From contig NC_080059.1 of the NCBI RefSeq assembly GCF_026212465.1, positions 9,462,311 through 9,526,310 of the forward strand: a stretch of 64,000 nucleotides of DNA, written 5' to 3'. Source of the stretch: Amaranthus tricolor (lineage: Eukaryota > Streptophyta > Magnoliopsida > Caryophyllales > Amaranthaceae). The position numbers were made by a program, and so were the translations under genes. Below, piece after piece: positions 11,686-23,633 of the stretch. Position 1 is the stretch's first letter. Each line of letters begins with the position of its first letter. The notes under the pieces were generated by a model, which saw only the letters and a program-made list of their open reading frames with translations, made no database searches and was not told the DNA's origin.

Positions 11686-13519
11686 TGTGTATTAGCTTTA
11701 TGAATTGTTTAAGGCACCGATAAGATAATAAGTTGACATGAGATAAGAGTAAGTACACATTAAACTTAGTAACTGATGCATGTATCAAAAACACCTTAAA
11801 TGCTATTCCATGTAAATATCTCATGACTTCACACAATAGCCGACTAACTTCTCATGATTACATTATGTACTTTACTCACTAGTTTATCAAACACATCCTC
11901 TCTTAAGCCAAGCTTGATATTCCCCTTCTTCAAATATCCTCAACCTGACTTGATGTTGGAGGGTTCTTCTAAGACTTCAACCCAAAAAGGTTTGATTATG
12001 TTGAAGGCCAATAAACATAACTTGAAATTCATCCTACCTTACTCGGATTCAGTGCTGTTCTAGACATTTTATGGACCCTAAGCAAATTAAACGAAAGGAG
12101 CCCTCTCTATAGAAATTCGTTTCAAATTTTAATAGGTGTTTGGCAAAATAACAAGACAAATTATATATATTATAATTATCATTATAAATGAAGCTTAGGT
12201 TTGTCATATATTAATAAAAAGAACTAAACATAAATTGCAAATTTTTTTAAGTGTTTATTTCATTAACACAATTTTCAGACATTAAGACCCTTTTTAACAA
12301 TGGGTCCTAAGCAAATACCTACCTTGCCTAAGGTCAGAAACGACCCTGCTCGAATTACCTATAACTAAGACAACTCATAGTTCAGACATCATCTCAACTT
12401 GACCTCAACACTTGTGTTGGTAAGTTATTTTGATCTTCACATTACAATTTAAATAAAAGGCATAGGAGATCAAAGAAAGATAGGTAAAGGGTAGTTTGTT
12501 TAATAGCTCCGCTCTCATTTTCAAAGGAGCTTTCAAGATATAAGCACCAAATCTGTAAGTATTTGCTGAAACTTGGATCGGACTAATTTGTTTTATTTAA
12601 TTTGTCTTATTTTTTATTTTAGTTTATTTTGATGAATTTAATTCATTTTTATTTTTTGTTCAAAAAAAAACTTATTTTTATTTTTAAATTTGACTCAATT
12701 ATTTTACTCTTTTTAATATCTCTCTATTTTCTAAACATACCACAACATTAACCCATTGAATTTATATTTTTAGTTATCGTATTAAAACCAAATAAGGCCA
12801 AATAAAGCTTAATGGTTGAAACATAACATGTTTACAACCATTTAGAGGCGCATGTAGAAGCATACTCGTATGTTAGCGAACAACATGATCAAATTTTAGC
12901 AGCACATTGCCTATTATTTTGTCGAATGTATATGTAGTATAGAAAAAAGATATCGACCATAGTCCATATTATTATCTCATTACATGCGAATGCAATTTGA
13001 TTTATTTCCTCAAAGTCTTTGAACACCGTCACAAGAAAAATTGAATATTTGTATGTTGTTAAGAATTAAAAAGAGTATAAGGAGAAAATTAATAAAAGTG
13101 AATACATATTGTATAATTTATAGTCTTGAATATACTGACGAAAAATTATAAATAAACATATAAAAACGATGTGTATTTATTATAATGGGTATGCATTGAC
13201 TATGTAAACACTATTCATGAAAATAATTTTTTGTGACCAACATGAAAGCATTCACCTAATATCTAATCCTAAGAGCACCCACGATGGTTTGTACACCATT
13301 GTACCTTCTTAATTCTGTCACTCCTTTTCTTCTTTTGCCTCGCTAATTTTTACTAACTTTTTTCATTTACCTCTCCATATTTCAGTAATCTCTCTGCCAA
13401 ATATTCCTAATAATCTAATTTTATTGAAGTGATGTTTAACACGTGTCAATATATTTTTTGATGCTAACAAACGAGAGTCTACCCATAATATGAGTAGTAC
13501 CAAAGAATCTGTAAGCTTT
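11686..13519. other. Spacer without recognisable gene
   Basis: No supported coding region. Open frames near 11543-11836 and 11854-12063 show no family motif. The segment contains a degenerate element at 12050-12345 and otherwise AT-rich sequence. Confidence 0.5.
12050..12345. repeat. Degenerate element with CCCTAAGCAAAT inverted ends
   Basis: GGACCCTAAGCAAATTAAACG near 12072 and GGTCCTAAGCAAATACC near 12302 carry the same motif. The outer ends (GCTGTTCTAGAC / GAAACGACCCTGC) are weak inverted complements. It resembles dispersed plant elements with GGGCCCTAAGC text, but the class is not established. Confidence 0.35.
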
Positions 13520-14710
13520 GGGCCTACGTTGCACTAAAACGGACACGGATATGACAGGGGTACGGGAAAACATCAATTTAAAAATAGCGGACACGGGGAC
13601 ACGAAAATAGTAATATTATAAATATATCAAATTAAAGTTAATTTTACAATCTTTCATTTGATATATGTAAATATACACTTTAAAAACATAAAACTCACAT
13701 AAAATGCAAATAAGTACCAAATAAACAATATGAGTATTTAAAAATAGTCATACAAACCAAATCAAAGAAAACCAAATAAATAGGTAAATTTAAGTTTGAT
13801 CATCACATATCATCCATATGACATCCATCATCATCCTCCACTACAAAAGTAGTTTCCAACTCGGGCTCATCAAGAGAAAGATCCGCCATGCCAAGACAAA
13901 TAGAATCTTCTAGATTTCCAAAGTCATCTCCTCCAACATCCCACAACCTTGCTCTTCCCTTGTTATAAGCCTCACCTCTCCTTGAAAGCAAACGAAGATT
14001 GTTATGAATGTACACCAAATCTTGAGCACGTTTTGGTGCAAGTTTGTTTCTAGTACATGAATGAATGAATTTATATGTGCTCCAATTCCTCTCACAACAA
14101 GAGGAAGATGATGGTTGTCCTAAAACTTGAATACTAATGCTTGAAGCATCGGAACTTGTGAGCCATAAGTTGCCCACCAATGCTTTGGAGCCATCAAGTA
14201 CATATCATTCAAGCATTTCGGTTCGGTAAATACACCACCATCTCTTGCCGAGAAAATAGCATACTCCATATTAACTTTTCATCTATCTTCCAAGTCTTGA
14301 AACAATCTTCAAAAGCAATTGAATCTTTGTGTGGAAGTTTCATTGTCAACATGTGGAGCAACTCTACCGGAGACCTCTTTAAGCCATGTGTCACAATAAT
14401 ACCTTTTAAATACATAAAAAAGAAGAAAATTTAGTTAATGCATAATCTAATGCTTTAAACATTTAAACATACAAAAATATATAATACCTTGGATTTAAAG
14501 AATGTGTCAAACAATGAAGTAGAGTGTTGCTTTTCTTCCAACGGCTAAGAAGTATTGTTTCGACCACACTAAAGAAAGAAGAATACTCATGCCTTTGCTT
14601 ATGCTCATGGTTATATATGATCTCCTTCACCTTTTCCCATTTTTCATATACTAGATGAAGTGATGCTTTGTCGGTGTCAAATGCTCTTATCCTTTTTACC
14701 CGTATTTAAA
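13520..14710 (-). pseudogene. hAT transposase C-terminal half, frameshifted
   Basis: Read on the minus strand, 14706-14481 encodes RVKRIRAFDTDKASLHLVYE and then the block ...ILLSRWKKSNTLLHCLTHSLNPR. This is the segment before the hAT dimerisation domain in plant hAT (DUF659-type) transposases. After an interruption, 14415-14181 continues the frame, with in-frame stops, and includes the M-A-P-K-H-W-W-A-T-Y-G-S segment. From 14110 down comes the dimerisation signature LGQPSSSSCCERNWSTYKFI, then NKLAPKRAQDLVYIHNNLRL, in another frame from the preceding segment, so at least one frameshift is present. The N-terminal BED finger and the catalytic Asp region are missing. The GCACTAAAACGGACACGGAT text near 13531 may be a terminal region of the element. 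It is a dead transposase fragment. Confidence 0.8.
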
Positions 14711-14739
14711 TTTTTTTCAGAAGAACGAACATAGCAATC

Positions 14740-15165
14740 ATACTTTCAACACACCTAGTTTGTAAATTCGGTCGAAATTAATACTCATATGCTGATTTTC
14801 TCTACACGCAAGCCAAAAAATATTTAATGTCTTTTTCACCTGTGCTAATAGTTATTTTTTTAAATGGACGTCACGATCATTCTTGTGGGACTCTTATTTG
14901 AAATTTCAATTGAAATGAGTATTCATGAGCTGATTTTTTTCTACACGCAAACCGAAAAGATATTTACGTGGTTTTAGACTTTGCTAATAATTTTTTTTGA
15001 AAAACAAATCTCGAAATCATTCCTATTGGTACCTAAAATTTTAGTCGAAATGAATATTCATAAGTTAATTTCCTCATCCGTAAATCGGAAATATATCAAA
15101 TGTTGGTTTCACCGGTACTATAAAAATTTTGGAAAACTGACTTCGTGATTTATTTGCGCAATGCG
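14740..15165. repeat. Satellite-like tandem repeat, three units of about 130 bp
   Basis: Three diverged units contain, in order, GGTCGAAAT-AATACTCAT, GCTGATTTTTCTACACGCAA, CCGAAAAGATATTTA, a TGCTAATA block, and ATGGACGTCACGATCATTC. The same unit occurs at 42424-42705, so this is a dispersed tandem family and not a local accident. Confidence 0.65.
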
Positions 15166-15258
15166 TATTAAGAACATAACTAACTAGGATAGAAACCCGT
15201 GCAATGCACGAATTTTTAAATACGTTAATATTTTAATAAATTTTAGACTAATAAAAAA

Positions 15259-15559
15259 GGAAAAATTACCACGAATAATACAACCTTTTGTTTATTTTTC
15301 TACAATAATATCAACTATTGATTAACCATGTATAATGCCAACTTAGAGGGGTATTTACCTAGAATAATACCAACTTTAGTTTATTAACTAAATATACTAA
15401 TTTTTTTTTGTCTTATAATCACCTATAGTTTGATTTTTAATATGTTAGGGATTTTCTAGGAAAACAACCCTTTAAGTTGGTATTATTCATAGTTAATCAA
15501 TAATTAGTATTATTATAGGAAAATTAACAAAATGTTGTATTATTCACGGTAATTTTTCC
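15259..15559. mobile_element. Mutator-type MITE, GGAAAAATTACC ends (copy A)
   Basis: The ends GGAAAAATTACCACGAATAA and TTATTCACGGTAATTTTTCC are inverted complements, and the complementarity extends about 90 bp inward (ATTGATTAACCATG / CATAGTTAATCAAT). An exact 8-bp direct repeat ATAAAAAA flanks it at 15251-15258 and 15560-15567. A second copy lies at 52759-53194. Confidence 0.85.
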
Positions 15560-15957
15560 ATAAAAAAATTTAAATTTTAGACTATTTATATTGAAATTTC
15601 TGTCATTAAAGTGTTAATAGTACATTTTAAAAAGGAATAATTGCATTACCGAAAATCAGATAATGTTTTAAGTTGATTGATTTTTATTGCATTATATTTA
15701 GTAGTTGAGATAGTCTGATAGCATACAGACTGATTACAATTGGCTATTTTTTTTGCATTAATTTATTTGTTGCCAAATTGCCATTCGGTTCAATATTTTG
15801 ACATATTTTCCTAAAATTTAAAATTGTAATTATGGTAGTCTAACAACGTAAATGATTGATTTTAATGATCTATTAAATAAATTTTATGTCATTTCAGTTT
15901 TAAAGAACAATTGCTGGAAAAAAGGCACTTATGTACTTCTAGTAATTCCTTAAATTA

Positions 15958-16190
15958 CAGTATAATTGGAATAGTTATAATTTATTATGCAGTATAATTT
16001 TCTACATAGTACATCATACATTTTGTAGTATACTTTTTTAAATAATACATCATATATATTATACTGTAATTCTGATGATTTATCAAACAATATATAATTT
16101 TCTACATAGTACATCATATATTTCCTAATATAATTTTTTAAACAGTATATTTATATATAATAGTGTATTTGGAATATTTGTAATTTATGG
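15958..16190 (+). repeat. Direct repeat of about 100 bp, AT-rich
   Basis: ATAATTTTCTACATAGTACA followed by TCATA occurs at about 15990 and again at about 16095, each followed by a similar AT-rich tail (AATATAATTTTTTAAA). There are two diverged tandem units. Confidence 0.6.
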
Positions 16191-17600
16191 CATCCATCAA
16201 TGCATAAATTTTTTCAAAAATGCAAATTTATAAATATGGTAAATCCAAAAAGAAATGTCAATTAGTCAAATTCCATTAATAGCGTCCAATAAAAAAAGAC
16301 AAATGTCATGCACACAATCAAACTGTCTTATACTATTATACAATAAAATTAATAGATTGTATGATTTTTTTGACCAACTGTAACAAGTTTTTTTAAAAAA
16401 GTAACTTAAAAATAAAATTTCAAATATTGACGTAAAATCATTATCAAAATAAATAAGTATGTATTAAAATAAAATTAATAAGAAATTGATTAAGAATAAT
16501 CATTTTTAGTAAAGTTAAAGGTCAATCATGTAAAATCAAAGATAAAATTCTAGTCAAATTGGCCTTTACATCTACTGAAATTTGACAACTTGAAAGGCCA
16601 AAAAGTTGGATCAAATCCGAATGAATTCCAAACCCAACCATTTTGACATGCTTTTTCAATTACGTCAAATTTTACAGTTTTGCATCATCAGATTTGGTCG
16701 TGATCCACTATATTATATTTACTTTTAATTTATCATTTAAGTTTTATTTCGTTGTTGGAGCTAAAACGATTATGTTGGTTCTTTTTATAAGAATTTTTTT
16801 TAAAAACTCAAAATATTTTGATAAAAAATTAGTTTGTTAAAACATTTTTAAAGCCTGATCAACACACGTTTAGGTCCACCCGAACCAACCAAAACTAAGA
16901 ACACTCCAACTTAAAAATAAATTGATCGACTCAATATTCACTCGACCAACTTTTTTAGGTCTAAATTCGACCATCCAATCCTTTCTAGGTCAGATTGATG
17001 ACTCGTCGATAGTGCCACAGGTGAATTTGTTGACGACTTTCCACATACATAAAAAAAATCATTCATAAAATATGTACGAATATGGCATATTTTTACACAA
17101 TTTACTGAAAATTCTAAAAGTGAAAAATACACGTAAAAAATTCAAAACAATTAAGTCTAACCAAATATGTGACTCAAAAGGACCGTTACTGACAAAATCT
17201 TCGGATAAGCACGAAATTACAAATTATTGTATGATGTTGTCTTATTATGAGACGTGTCTCATATAATATGTCTTATATATAAATTAAATAGTCCAACTAA
17301 TACGAATTAAAAAGAAAAATTAAAATATGAGCTCTTTATATTGAGATTATATGAGTATATTGTCTCTCATAAAAATAGTTGTTCCGGAATTGGGCATGTA
17401 TTAAAAAGTTGAACTAGTGCGAGCCGGCAACCCCTTACTACACTTCCGCCCCTTGATTCATTCTGATGTGTTGGGCTTGGCTAAAGAACAAGGCCCAATA
17501 TCAAATATTATTTGTAGACCAAAATCTGTACACCTTGTCTTGTACGGGACCGTTTAGTCATGAGATGAGTCTATATAATTAGTCCATATCTGTGATTATA
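16191..17600. other. AT-rich spacer
   Basis: No gene family is recognised here. A degenerate MITE with GAGAC-type ends is present around 17226-17390 (TTATGAGACGTGTCTCATA / TATTGTCTCTCATAA). The open frames at 16643-16840 and 16938-17266 have no recognisable motif. Confidence 0.45.
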
Positions 17601-17765
17601 AATTCTTGTGAGAGACGATCTTTTTGAGAGACCATCTCTGATTGGGTCGGCCAATAAAGAAAAATGTAGAATAAGAGTAGGCATTAAGCTTTAATGAACT
17701 GAACTTAAGAGATGTCTCTCAGAGCTAAAAGACGTCTCTCAGAGAGACAATCTCTCAGGAGACTG
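17601..17765. mobile_element. GAGACGGTCTC-type MITE
   Basis: The left end AAATTCTTGTGAGAGACGAT matches the consensus of this family. The right half carries repeated AGACGTCTCTCAGAGAG / GACAATCTCTCAGGAGAC text. Its termini are partly self-complementary palindromes. Confidence 0.55.
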
Positions 17766-17905
17766 GTTATTCTATGATTGATCACTTAAAAATTATATGT
17801 GATTATTTTAAAATGGTAAATGTAAATTGGGTCAGTTCAATAGAGATGATCTTACCATAATGTGAAATTTGTAAGTAGCAACTATAGCACTAAGTTGATT
17901 GGTAT

Positions 17906-18388
17906 TGTTGGGATGGTTTATCCGACATCGACAAATTAAAGATGGTGTGCATACTTTATAAGCTATTGGGGACCTTCTTCCCATTGCCATATGGTTTTGG
18001 GATGGTATATATCTCCTTGGTTTATAAAGTGCGTGCACCTAGTGTGTTCCCCGATTACATGCTGGCATTCACAATAAGTCCAGCTCAATTTAACATGGTA
18101 TCCGAGGCGATGGTTCGATCAAAAATTAAAAATGGTAGGTCCGAAAAGAATGGGGTTCCTACCCTAATTGATTACTCCTACGTGCGAACTTGACGGGGGA
18201 CCGCATGTGAGGGGGTTGTTGGGATGGCTTATCCCACATCAACAAATTAAAGATGGTGTGCACACTTTATAAGTTATTGGAGATCTTCTTCCCATTGCCA
18301 TATGGTTTTGGAATGGTATATATCTCCTTAGTTTATAAAGTGTGTACATCTCGTGTTTTCTCCGATCACAGTCCAGCTCAATTTAAGA
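17906..18388 (+). mobile_element. TRIM retrotransposon (terminal-repeat retrotransposon in miniature)
   Basis: Two direct LTRs of about 190 and 172 bp (17906-18095 and 18217-18388) share TGTTGGGATGG, AAATTAAAGATGGTGTGC, CCATTGCCATATGGTTTTGG and the end GTCCAGCTCAATTTAA. LTR 1 ends in CA and is followed directly by TGGTATCCGAGGC (18096-18108), a primer-binding site complementary to the 3' end of initiator tRNA-Met. A purine-rich tract (GACGGGGGACC...GTGAGGGGGT) precedes LTR 2. The internal region is about 120 bp and non-coding. LTR 2 lacks a short stretch present in LTR 1, and its terminal CA is mutated. No target duplication was seen. Confidence 0.85.
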
Positions 18389-18609
18389 ATGTCGAAGGCA
18401 AAACGTATGTGAACAAGTTAACTTTGTGCTCGATTGAGCATACAAAGTCAAAAGTATGAAAATATTTAGGATTTTACGTTGCTCATTCTAGCACGAGTGG
18501 TTTGCTTCAATTTGTGTTTTGCTAGTTGGTATTTGACGCTATGATCTTCTTTAAACCACCTAACTAACCCATAATCAAAAATGATTTGATGATCATAAAC
18601 ATAATTTGT

Positions 18610-19420
18610 AATTAGATATTATAGAAAGCTTGAGAAGGATGATTTTCTGCTTTATGTAAAAAGAACAATGTACAAGAGTATATATACAACTCTAACTAAA
18701 CCCCTAAAGACCTTGAATATAAGGCCCATAATACAAATATAGAGAACATAATATTAGAAAAAATAATAACAAAAACAGAAAATATATGTTACGTCACTCT
18801 ATACTTTCCTATACTCCCCCTTAAATGAGTGCGTGGAAATTACAAATTCCTAATTTGGATAAGAGAAAGCGAAACTGTTCAGCACTCAAATCCTTGGTGA
18901 AAATATCAGCAAGCTGGATAAAAATTAGAACATACGTAGTAGTAAGGATACCGGCAATTAGATGCTCGGAGATAAAATGACAATCAATCTTACGTTCGTG
19001 AAAACTAGATTAGCATAAATGTGTATAGTGCTTGATTATCACAAAATAAGTGAATCAGTTGTTGATGGAAGACAGCAAGAAAAGCAAGAATACTACGCAA
19101 CCACTTGATCTCAGCGCAAGCGTAAGCTATGGATTTCTATCCAGCCTCAACAGAAGAACGAGAAAACGTAACTTGTTTCTTGGTTTCCAAATAATGGAAG
19201 ATGAACCAAGAGTGATAAAATAACCACTAACTGAGCGACGAGTGATAGGATAGCTCGCCCAATCTGAATCGCAATATGCATGCAATTGTAAGTCACTATC
19301 AACGCAGAGAAACTCACCCTGACTTCAGGTGCGTTTTGAGATAAAGCAACATACGCATAGCAACATCAAAATGCTCTTGCCGAGGATTTTTCATAAATAG
19401 AGATTTTTGCTGTATACACA
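18610..19420 (-). mobile_element. Ty1/copia fragment: RNase H end plus 3' LTR
   Basis: Minus-strand translation shows the copia RNase H/C-terminal signatures, with stops between them: YCDSDWASYPITRRSVSGYF, then SSIIWKPRNK, FHERKIDCHFISEHL and QLADIFTKDL, then LSKLGICNFHA. A polypurine tract (AAGGGGGAGTATAG on the minus strand, near 18816) follows. The 3' LTR-like sequence runs down to about 18620. Integrase and most of the reverse transcriptase are missing. It is a dead, 5'-truncated copy. Confidence 0.8.
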
Positions 19421-19605
19421 TAGCAACATCAAAACGCAATATATATAATGTTTTCAATTGGATGTTTTGTTGAACCGTTAAAAAAACAGGAGGTAGTTAA
19501 GAAAATTAGTTAGGTTCTAAATAGATATTGGAAATTGTATTGCATTTAATTGAGCTTTATTGTACAATTAAAGACATATTAAGTACAATTAACATCCTTT
19601 ATAAG

Positions 19606-19690
19606 TAAAGAAAATTGTATAGCACAATTGGTTTAGCCTTTGCCTCATAACCCATAGGTCATAGATGCACATCCTACTATAGCCCGTTAT
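19606..19690 (+). repeat. tRNA-like SINE head or tRNA-Met-like pseudogene
   Basis: TAGCACAATTGGTTTAGC resembles an RNA polymerase III A box, followed by CTCATAACCCATAGG, the anticodon-arm text of a tRNA-Met, and a degenerate B box (GGTCATAGATGCACATCC). The segment ends in a T-rich stretch. Changes in the stems make a working tRNA unlikely; a SINE head is the better reading. Confidence 0.4.
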
Positions 19691-19706
19691 TTGTGTTTTT
19701 TTTAAA

Positions 19707-20145
19707 TGTAGCGCCCTCACTTGCGGGCATATGAGGGCATGTGGATCCGCCCATGGATGAGTTTGAACGCTTACCTATGTGGGCAGGCGTGAGTACGAAA
19801 ATTTTACTGACCATAGATGGTGGGTTAGTAGTGGATAAAAAGAATTTAGATAAATATGAATATGGGGAGGATATACTGCATCTACTCTCTTACTTTGTCA
19901 TTCTTATGCCAATGTCTAGTAAATATGTTGCTGAAATTATTGTTATGCATCTATTTTTAACAAATTGCTTTACTTTTTAATAGTAAATTTAAAATCAATG
20001 ATTTAAATTATTTATTTCAATTAATTACCAATTGTCAATTATGAACTATTTTTGAAATACTTCTAGCAAATTGAAATTGATGAAAGAGAGTATAAACAAA
20101 TAAAACAATGAAGATGATCAATCACAAGCAAACAATTATTCACAA
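19707..20145. other. LTR-like terminus and spacer
   Basis: TGTAGCGCCCTCACTTGCGG at about 19707 looks like the 5' terminus of a plant gypsy-type LTR. The GC-richer text up to about 19790 differs from its surroundings. No partner end was proven. An inverted TAGCGCCCTC occurs near 23943-23952. The remainder is AT-rich. Confidence 0.3.
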
Positions 20146-20202
20146 TCCTTAAATATTGCCACACTTCTCATTTTATCGCCACCTTCCTAGTGAAATTACG
20201 AT

Positions 20203-21462
20203 TGTAGACAATTTTAGAGATGGAAACGACAACAGGGGGTTGAATTGTTGTTTTAATAAATTTAAGTATTTTAGCCCTATTTTTGCGGAATTAGATTGAA
20301 GAATTAAAACTTAAACTTAGTGCGAAAAAGTAAAAGAGACAACATAATTTTACGTGGAAACCTTCTAGGACCTGTTTTAGGCAATTCGTTACAATTATAT
20401 AAAACAACTTGCTTCACTCGAAGCTTCTCTAACTAGGCCAACTTCTCTTTCTCTTTCTCGTTCTCTTGCTTCACTCGAAGCTTCTCTCTTAGCTTTACTC
20501 AAAGTTATTCTCTTCTCTAGCTTCACTAGAAGCTTTCTAATTCTGCCCTAGACTTACCTAAGTCTAGTTACAATAATTCTGGATAAATTCTCTAAAGATA
20601 AAATTAAAGAGTTGCACAAGAAAATATTATAAATTAATTGGAAAATTTTTTGAACAAAATATTTCTTGTTAATTTTTCTCAATCTCTCTCGTATAATTTT
20701 TTGGCTTCATACGAATGCAATTTTTGAGGACCAAACAAGTCCTCTATTTATAGAGTTTGTTTTGCTAAGAAAAAGAAAGTAACTACCCATTATTCCCTTA
20801 TCCCTAAAAATAAGGAGAATAATATGGAATATGAATTACAAGGTCAAAACCCACGGTTAACACTTGTACCTTTTCTCATAAATAAGGGAGAAATAAGTGG
20901 AAGCTTAGTGCTTAAGCAAAAAGCTACGGTTCCCCTTTTCTAATAATAGGTAAGTTAGTTGCTCACTTAATTTAGATCCAAAAAGCCTATTTTTAAAAGG
21001 AGAAAAATAAGGAAAGAAATATTCCATATTTAGAAAATCACACGGTTATATTTTTAGGTGATTATAAAATATTTTTCCAATTAACTTAATAATTAAATAA
21101 TGCAACAAATTAATTTTAACTAATACATCAACTAAAAAAAATCAGAAAATAACTTAATTAGAATTTTCTAGCAGACGTAACTTCTCCAGATCCAGTATGG
21201 GAACAATGCACTATTTCCATTTTCCAGTAACGTTAGATCATCAAACTTGGGAACAATAGACCTCCTGTCTACATTTTGACATCCTAAGCGATATACCTTA
21301 TCAAACTTCTTTGGATTCTTTTGACAAGTACACGTTCATAGACTAAGTCATAGGCACTATCAACGATCCTTAACAAGACCGGATATCGACCTGCATACAA
21401 TCTCTAAAAATACGTTTGTTTATATAAAGTGCAGTCATCATCAAAACCTAAGTGTGCCAACA
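20203..21462 (+). mobile_element. Solo LTR, 1260 bp, with exact 5-bp target duplication
   Basis: The insert begins TGTAGACA and ends TGCCAACA (TG...CA, short imperfect inverted termini). It is flanked by ACGAT at 20198-20202 and 21463-21467. Removing it restores a continuous TIR text GAAATTACGAT|TTTGCCCC, as in the element at 61622. Inside are a TTTTACGTGGAAACC block, clustered CTTCACTCGAAGCTTCTC repeats and a leader-like AT-rich part. No second LTR or internal domain remains, so it probably arose by LTR-LTR recombination. Confidence 0.88.
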
Positions 21463-21666
21463 ACGATTTTGCCCCTGGACTTAAAATTTCTTACATATAC
21501 TCTAATAACTTCACTAAATAACACCTTTATCACACTTAAAAAACAAAATTACAACATAAAATTTTTGGAGCAAAAGCTAAGGAATTCAAGCCGCAAACAA
21601 ATAATCCAGGTAATTTTTATTCGAATCGTATTATTTTAAATTTTAAAAAAAAAGAAAAAAAAATTA

Positions 21667-21814
21667 GGTGAGACGCACGCGCCGCGGCCGCGGGTCAGTC
21701 GCACGAAACCCGCGACTCGGCCGCGGCTTAGTCGCACGTTTTATGCGATTGAGCCACGGCCGAGTCACGGGTTTCGTGCGACTGACCTGCGGCCAAGTTG
21801 CGTGCGACTCACCC
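21667..21814. repeat. GC-rich imperfect hairpin, left side of member 2
   Basis: GGTGAGACGCACGCGCCGCG at the left faces GTTGCGTGCGACTCACC at the right. Within are repeats of AGTCGCACG, CGCGGCCG and CGGGTTTCGTGCGACTG with their inverses. It is strongly CpG-rich amid poly(TTA) DNA, and has the same block grammar as 10985-11167 and 23777-23834. Confidence 0.8.
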
Positions 21815-21853
21815 AATTTTTTTTTTTTTTTTTTTTTTGAAATAATATACTTA

Positions 21854-21854
21854 A

Positions 21855-21896
<42 letters not shown>

Positions 21897-21907
21897 CATT
21901 GTTATTA

Positions 21908-21954
<47 letters not shown>

Positions 21955-22003
21955 GTTGATGTTATTATTATTATTATTGTTTTTAATTTTTTTTAAATAT
22001 TGA

Positions 22004-22037
<34 letters not shown>

Positions 22038-22075
22038 GTTGTTGTTGTTGTTGTTGTTTTAAATTTATTATTGTG

Positions 22076-22138
<63 letters not shown>

Positions 22139-22160
22139 TTTATTGTTATTATTATTATTC
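21854..22160. repeat. (TTA)n microsatellite, interrupted
   Basis: Nearly 300 bp of TTA/ATT triplets with GTT interruptions and a short break near 21980. It lies directly downstream of the transposase relic on the minus strand. Confidence 0.95.
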
Positions 22161-22813
22161 TGATTACTTCACAATCCAAGTCTGTCCAAACCATGTAATT
22201 ATGCTCTGTGGCCATATAAAGACAGTGTTGAAGGGGAGTCCTACCCTCTATCTCTTCTCTTCTAATTGATTGTCTAACGTTGTATATTTGATTCATGCTA
22301 GTAAAAAAACCAGAAATAATTTTCTCTAATTGAAGTCATGATAAAGGCAGGTTGCATGCCGATTGCATTAAGCTGTCGTATGTGCTGCCGAATATCGACA
22401 TTCAAACTATTTGCCCTTACACGACCATCTCTTTACACTAAAAATCGGTGGTTATGTCTACCTTTTTCCCCAGGCTATACCCTCACCGTCCAAGACCTTT
22501 CTCTTGGTTTACGACTACTTGCTACAATCATAAATTTACACCAATATGTTCTACTTTTAGAACCAGGTCGGGCAACATTATCTAAGTTATGCGAATCACC
22601 CCTAATATTACCATAGCGGCGACATCTTAAATACAAACTAACTCTATAACGTCCTTCTTTTTGTTTATAAGAAGCACGTGTAAATGGAAAACCAATTATT
22701 ATTGCTATCTCATCAGCCCAACTATATAATTCATCTACGGAATCAAATTCCCTATCCATAACAAATCTACCAGAATAATCTACATTGTCTCCTAAGTTTT
22801 CAAAGTCTTGCAA
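22160..22813 (-). pseudogene. Mutator-type transposase N-terminus (FAR1-like finger), truncated
   Basis: Minus-strand translation from 22813 gives a 112-residue frame containing DREFDSVDELYSWADEIAII, SYLRCRRYG-like (LYLRCRRYGNIRG) and GSKSRTYWCKFMIVASSRKP. This is the cysteine-pair finger at the N-terminus of many plant MULE transposases. After a stop at 22475, GRHNHRFLV (the His-x-His part) and then PAFIMTS-REN, NQIYNVRQSIRREEIEGRTP and HNYMVWT follow in shifted frames. This is the order seen in intact MULE proteins (finger, linker, helix-rich region). The catalytic DDE core and SWIM finger are absent: (TTA)n sequence takes over at 22160. A host FAR1-type gene is a less likely alternative given the enclosing TIRs. 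Confidence 0.75.
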
Positions 22814-23165
22814 ATTTAAAATATGAATAAACCATACATTAGGTTATTAAAAAATTATACATACAAAAATTAATAATAAAAATATTCAATAATAAATAAA
22901 AATTATGATTTACTTTGATAAATAATATTAAAATAATATTAATACAAATTAATATTAAATAAAAAATATAATTTAATTCAATAATTAATATAAAAATAAT
23001 AACAATACAAAATATAAAATAAAATAATTGTAATAATAATAAAACAAATTAATATTAAATAATAAGAAAATAATAATAATAATAATATATAATTTTAAAT
23101 TATTTAAATTAATAATAAGAAAATAATAATAATGTTAATAATATAAATTATAAATTATTTAAATT

Positions 23166-23230
<65 letters not shown>

Positions 23231-23258
23231 TACTAATAATAATAATAATAATAATATC

Positions 23259-23314
<56 letters not shown>

Positions 23315-23315
23315 C

Positions 23316-23409
<94 letters not shown>

Positions 23410-23584
23410 GTAATAATAATACGAAGAAGAAGAAAATAATAATAAATTACAAAATAATAAGTAATTAAAAAATAAAATAATAATAATAATTATTATTATA
23501 ATAACAATAATAATAATAATAAGAAAATAATAATAAATTAGAAAATAAAATAATAATAATAATAACAACAACAACAACAACAAC

Positions 23585-23633
<49 letters not shown>

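Noticed and set aside
13910..14095. 61-codon minus-strand frame overlapping the hAT relic
   Set aside because: Its frame is shifted from the hAT dimerisation domain; it is a shadow of that pseudogene, not a separate gene.
19617..19690. Functional tRNA-Met gene
   Set aside because: The A box and anticodon arm are recognisable but the B box and acceptor stem do not pair properly.
21668..22003. 111-codon Arg-rich then poly-Leu frame
   Set aside because: It reads through the GC-rich hairpin and then the (TTA)n tract; no protein family.
23257..23586. 109-codon poly-Leu/Tyr/Ile frame
   Set aside because: Pure translation of the (TAA)n microsatellite.
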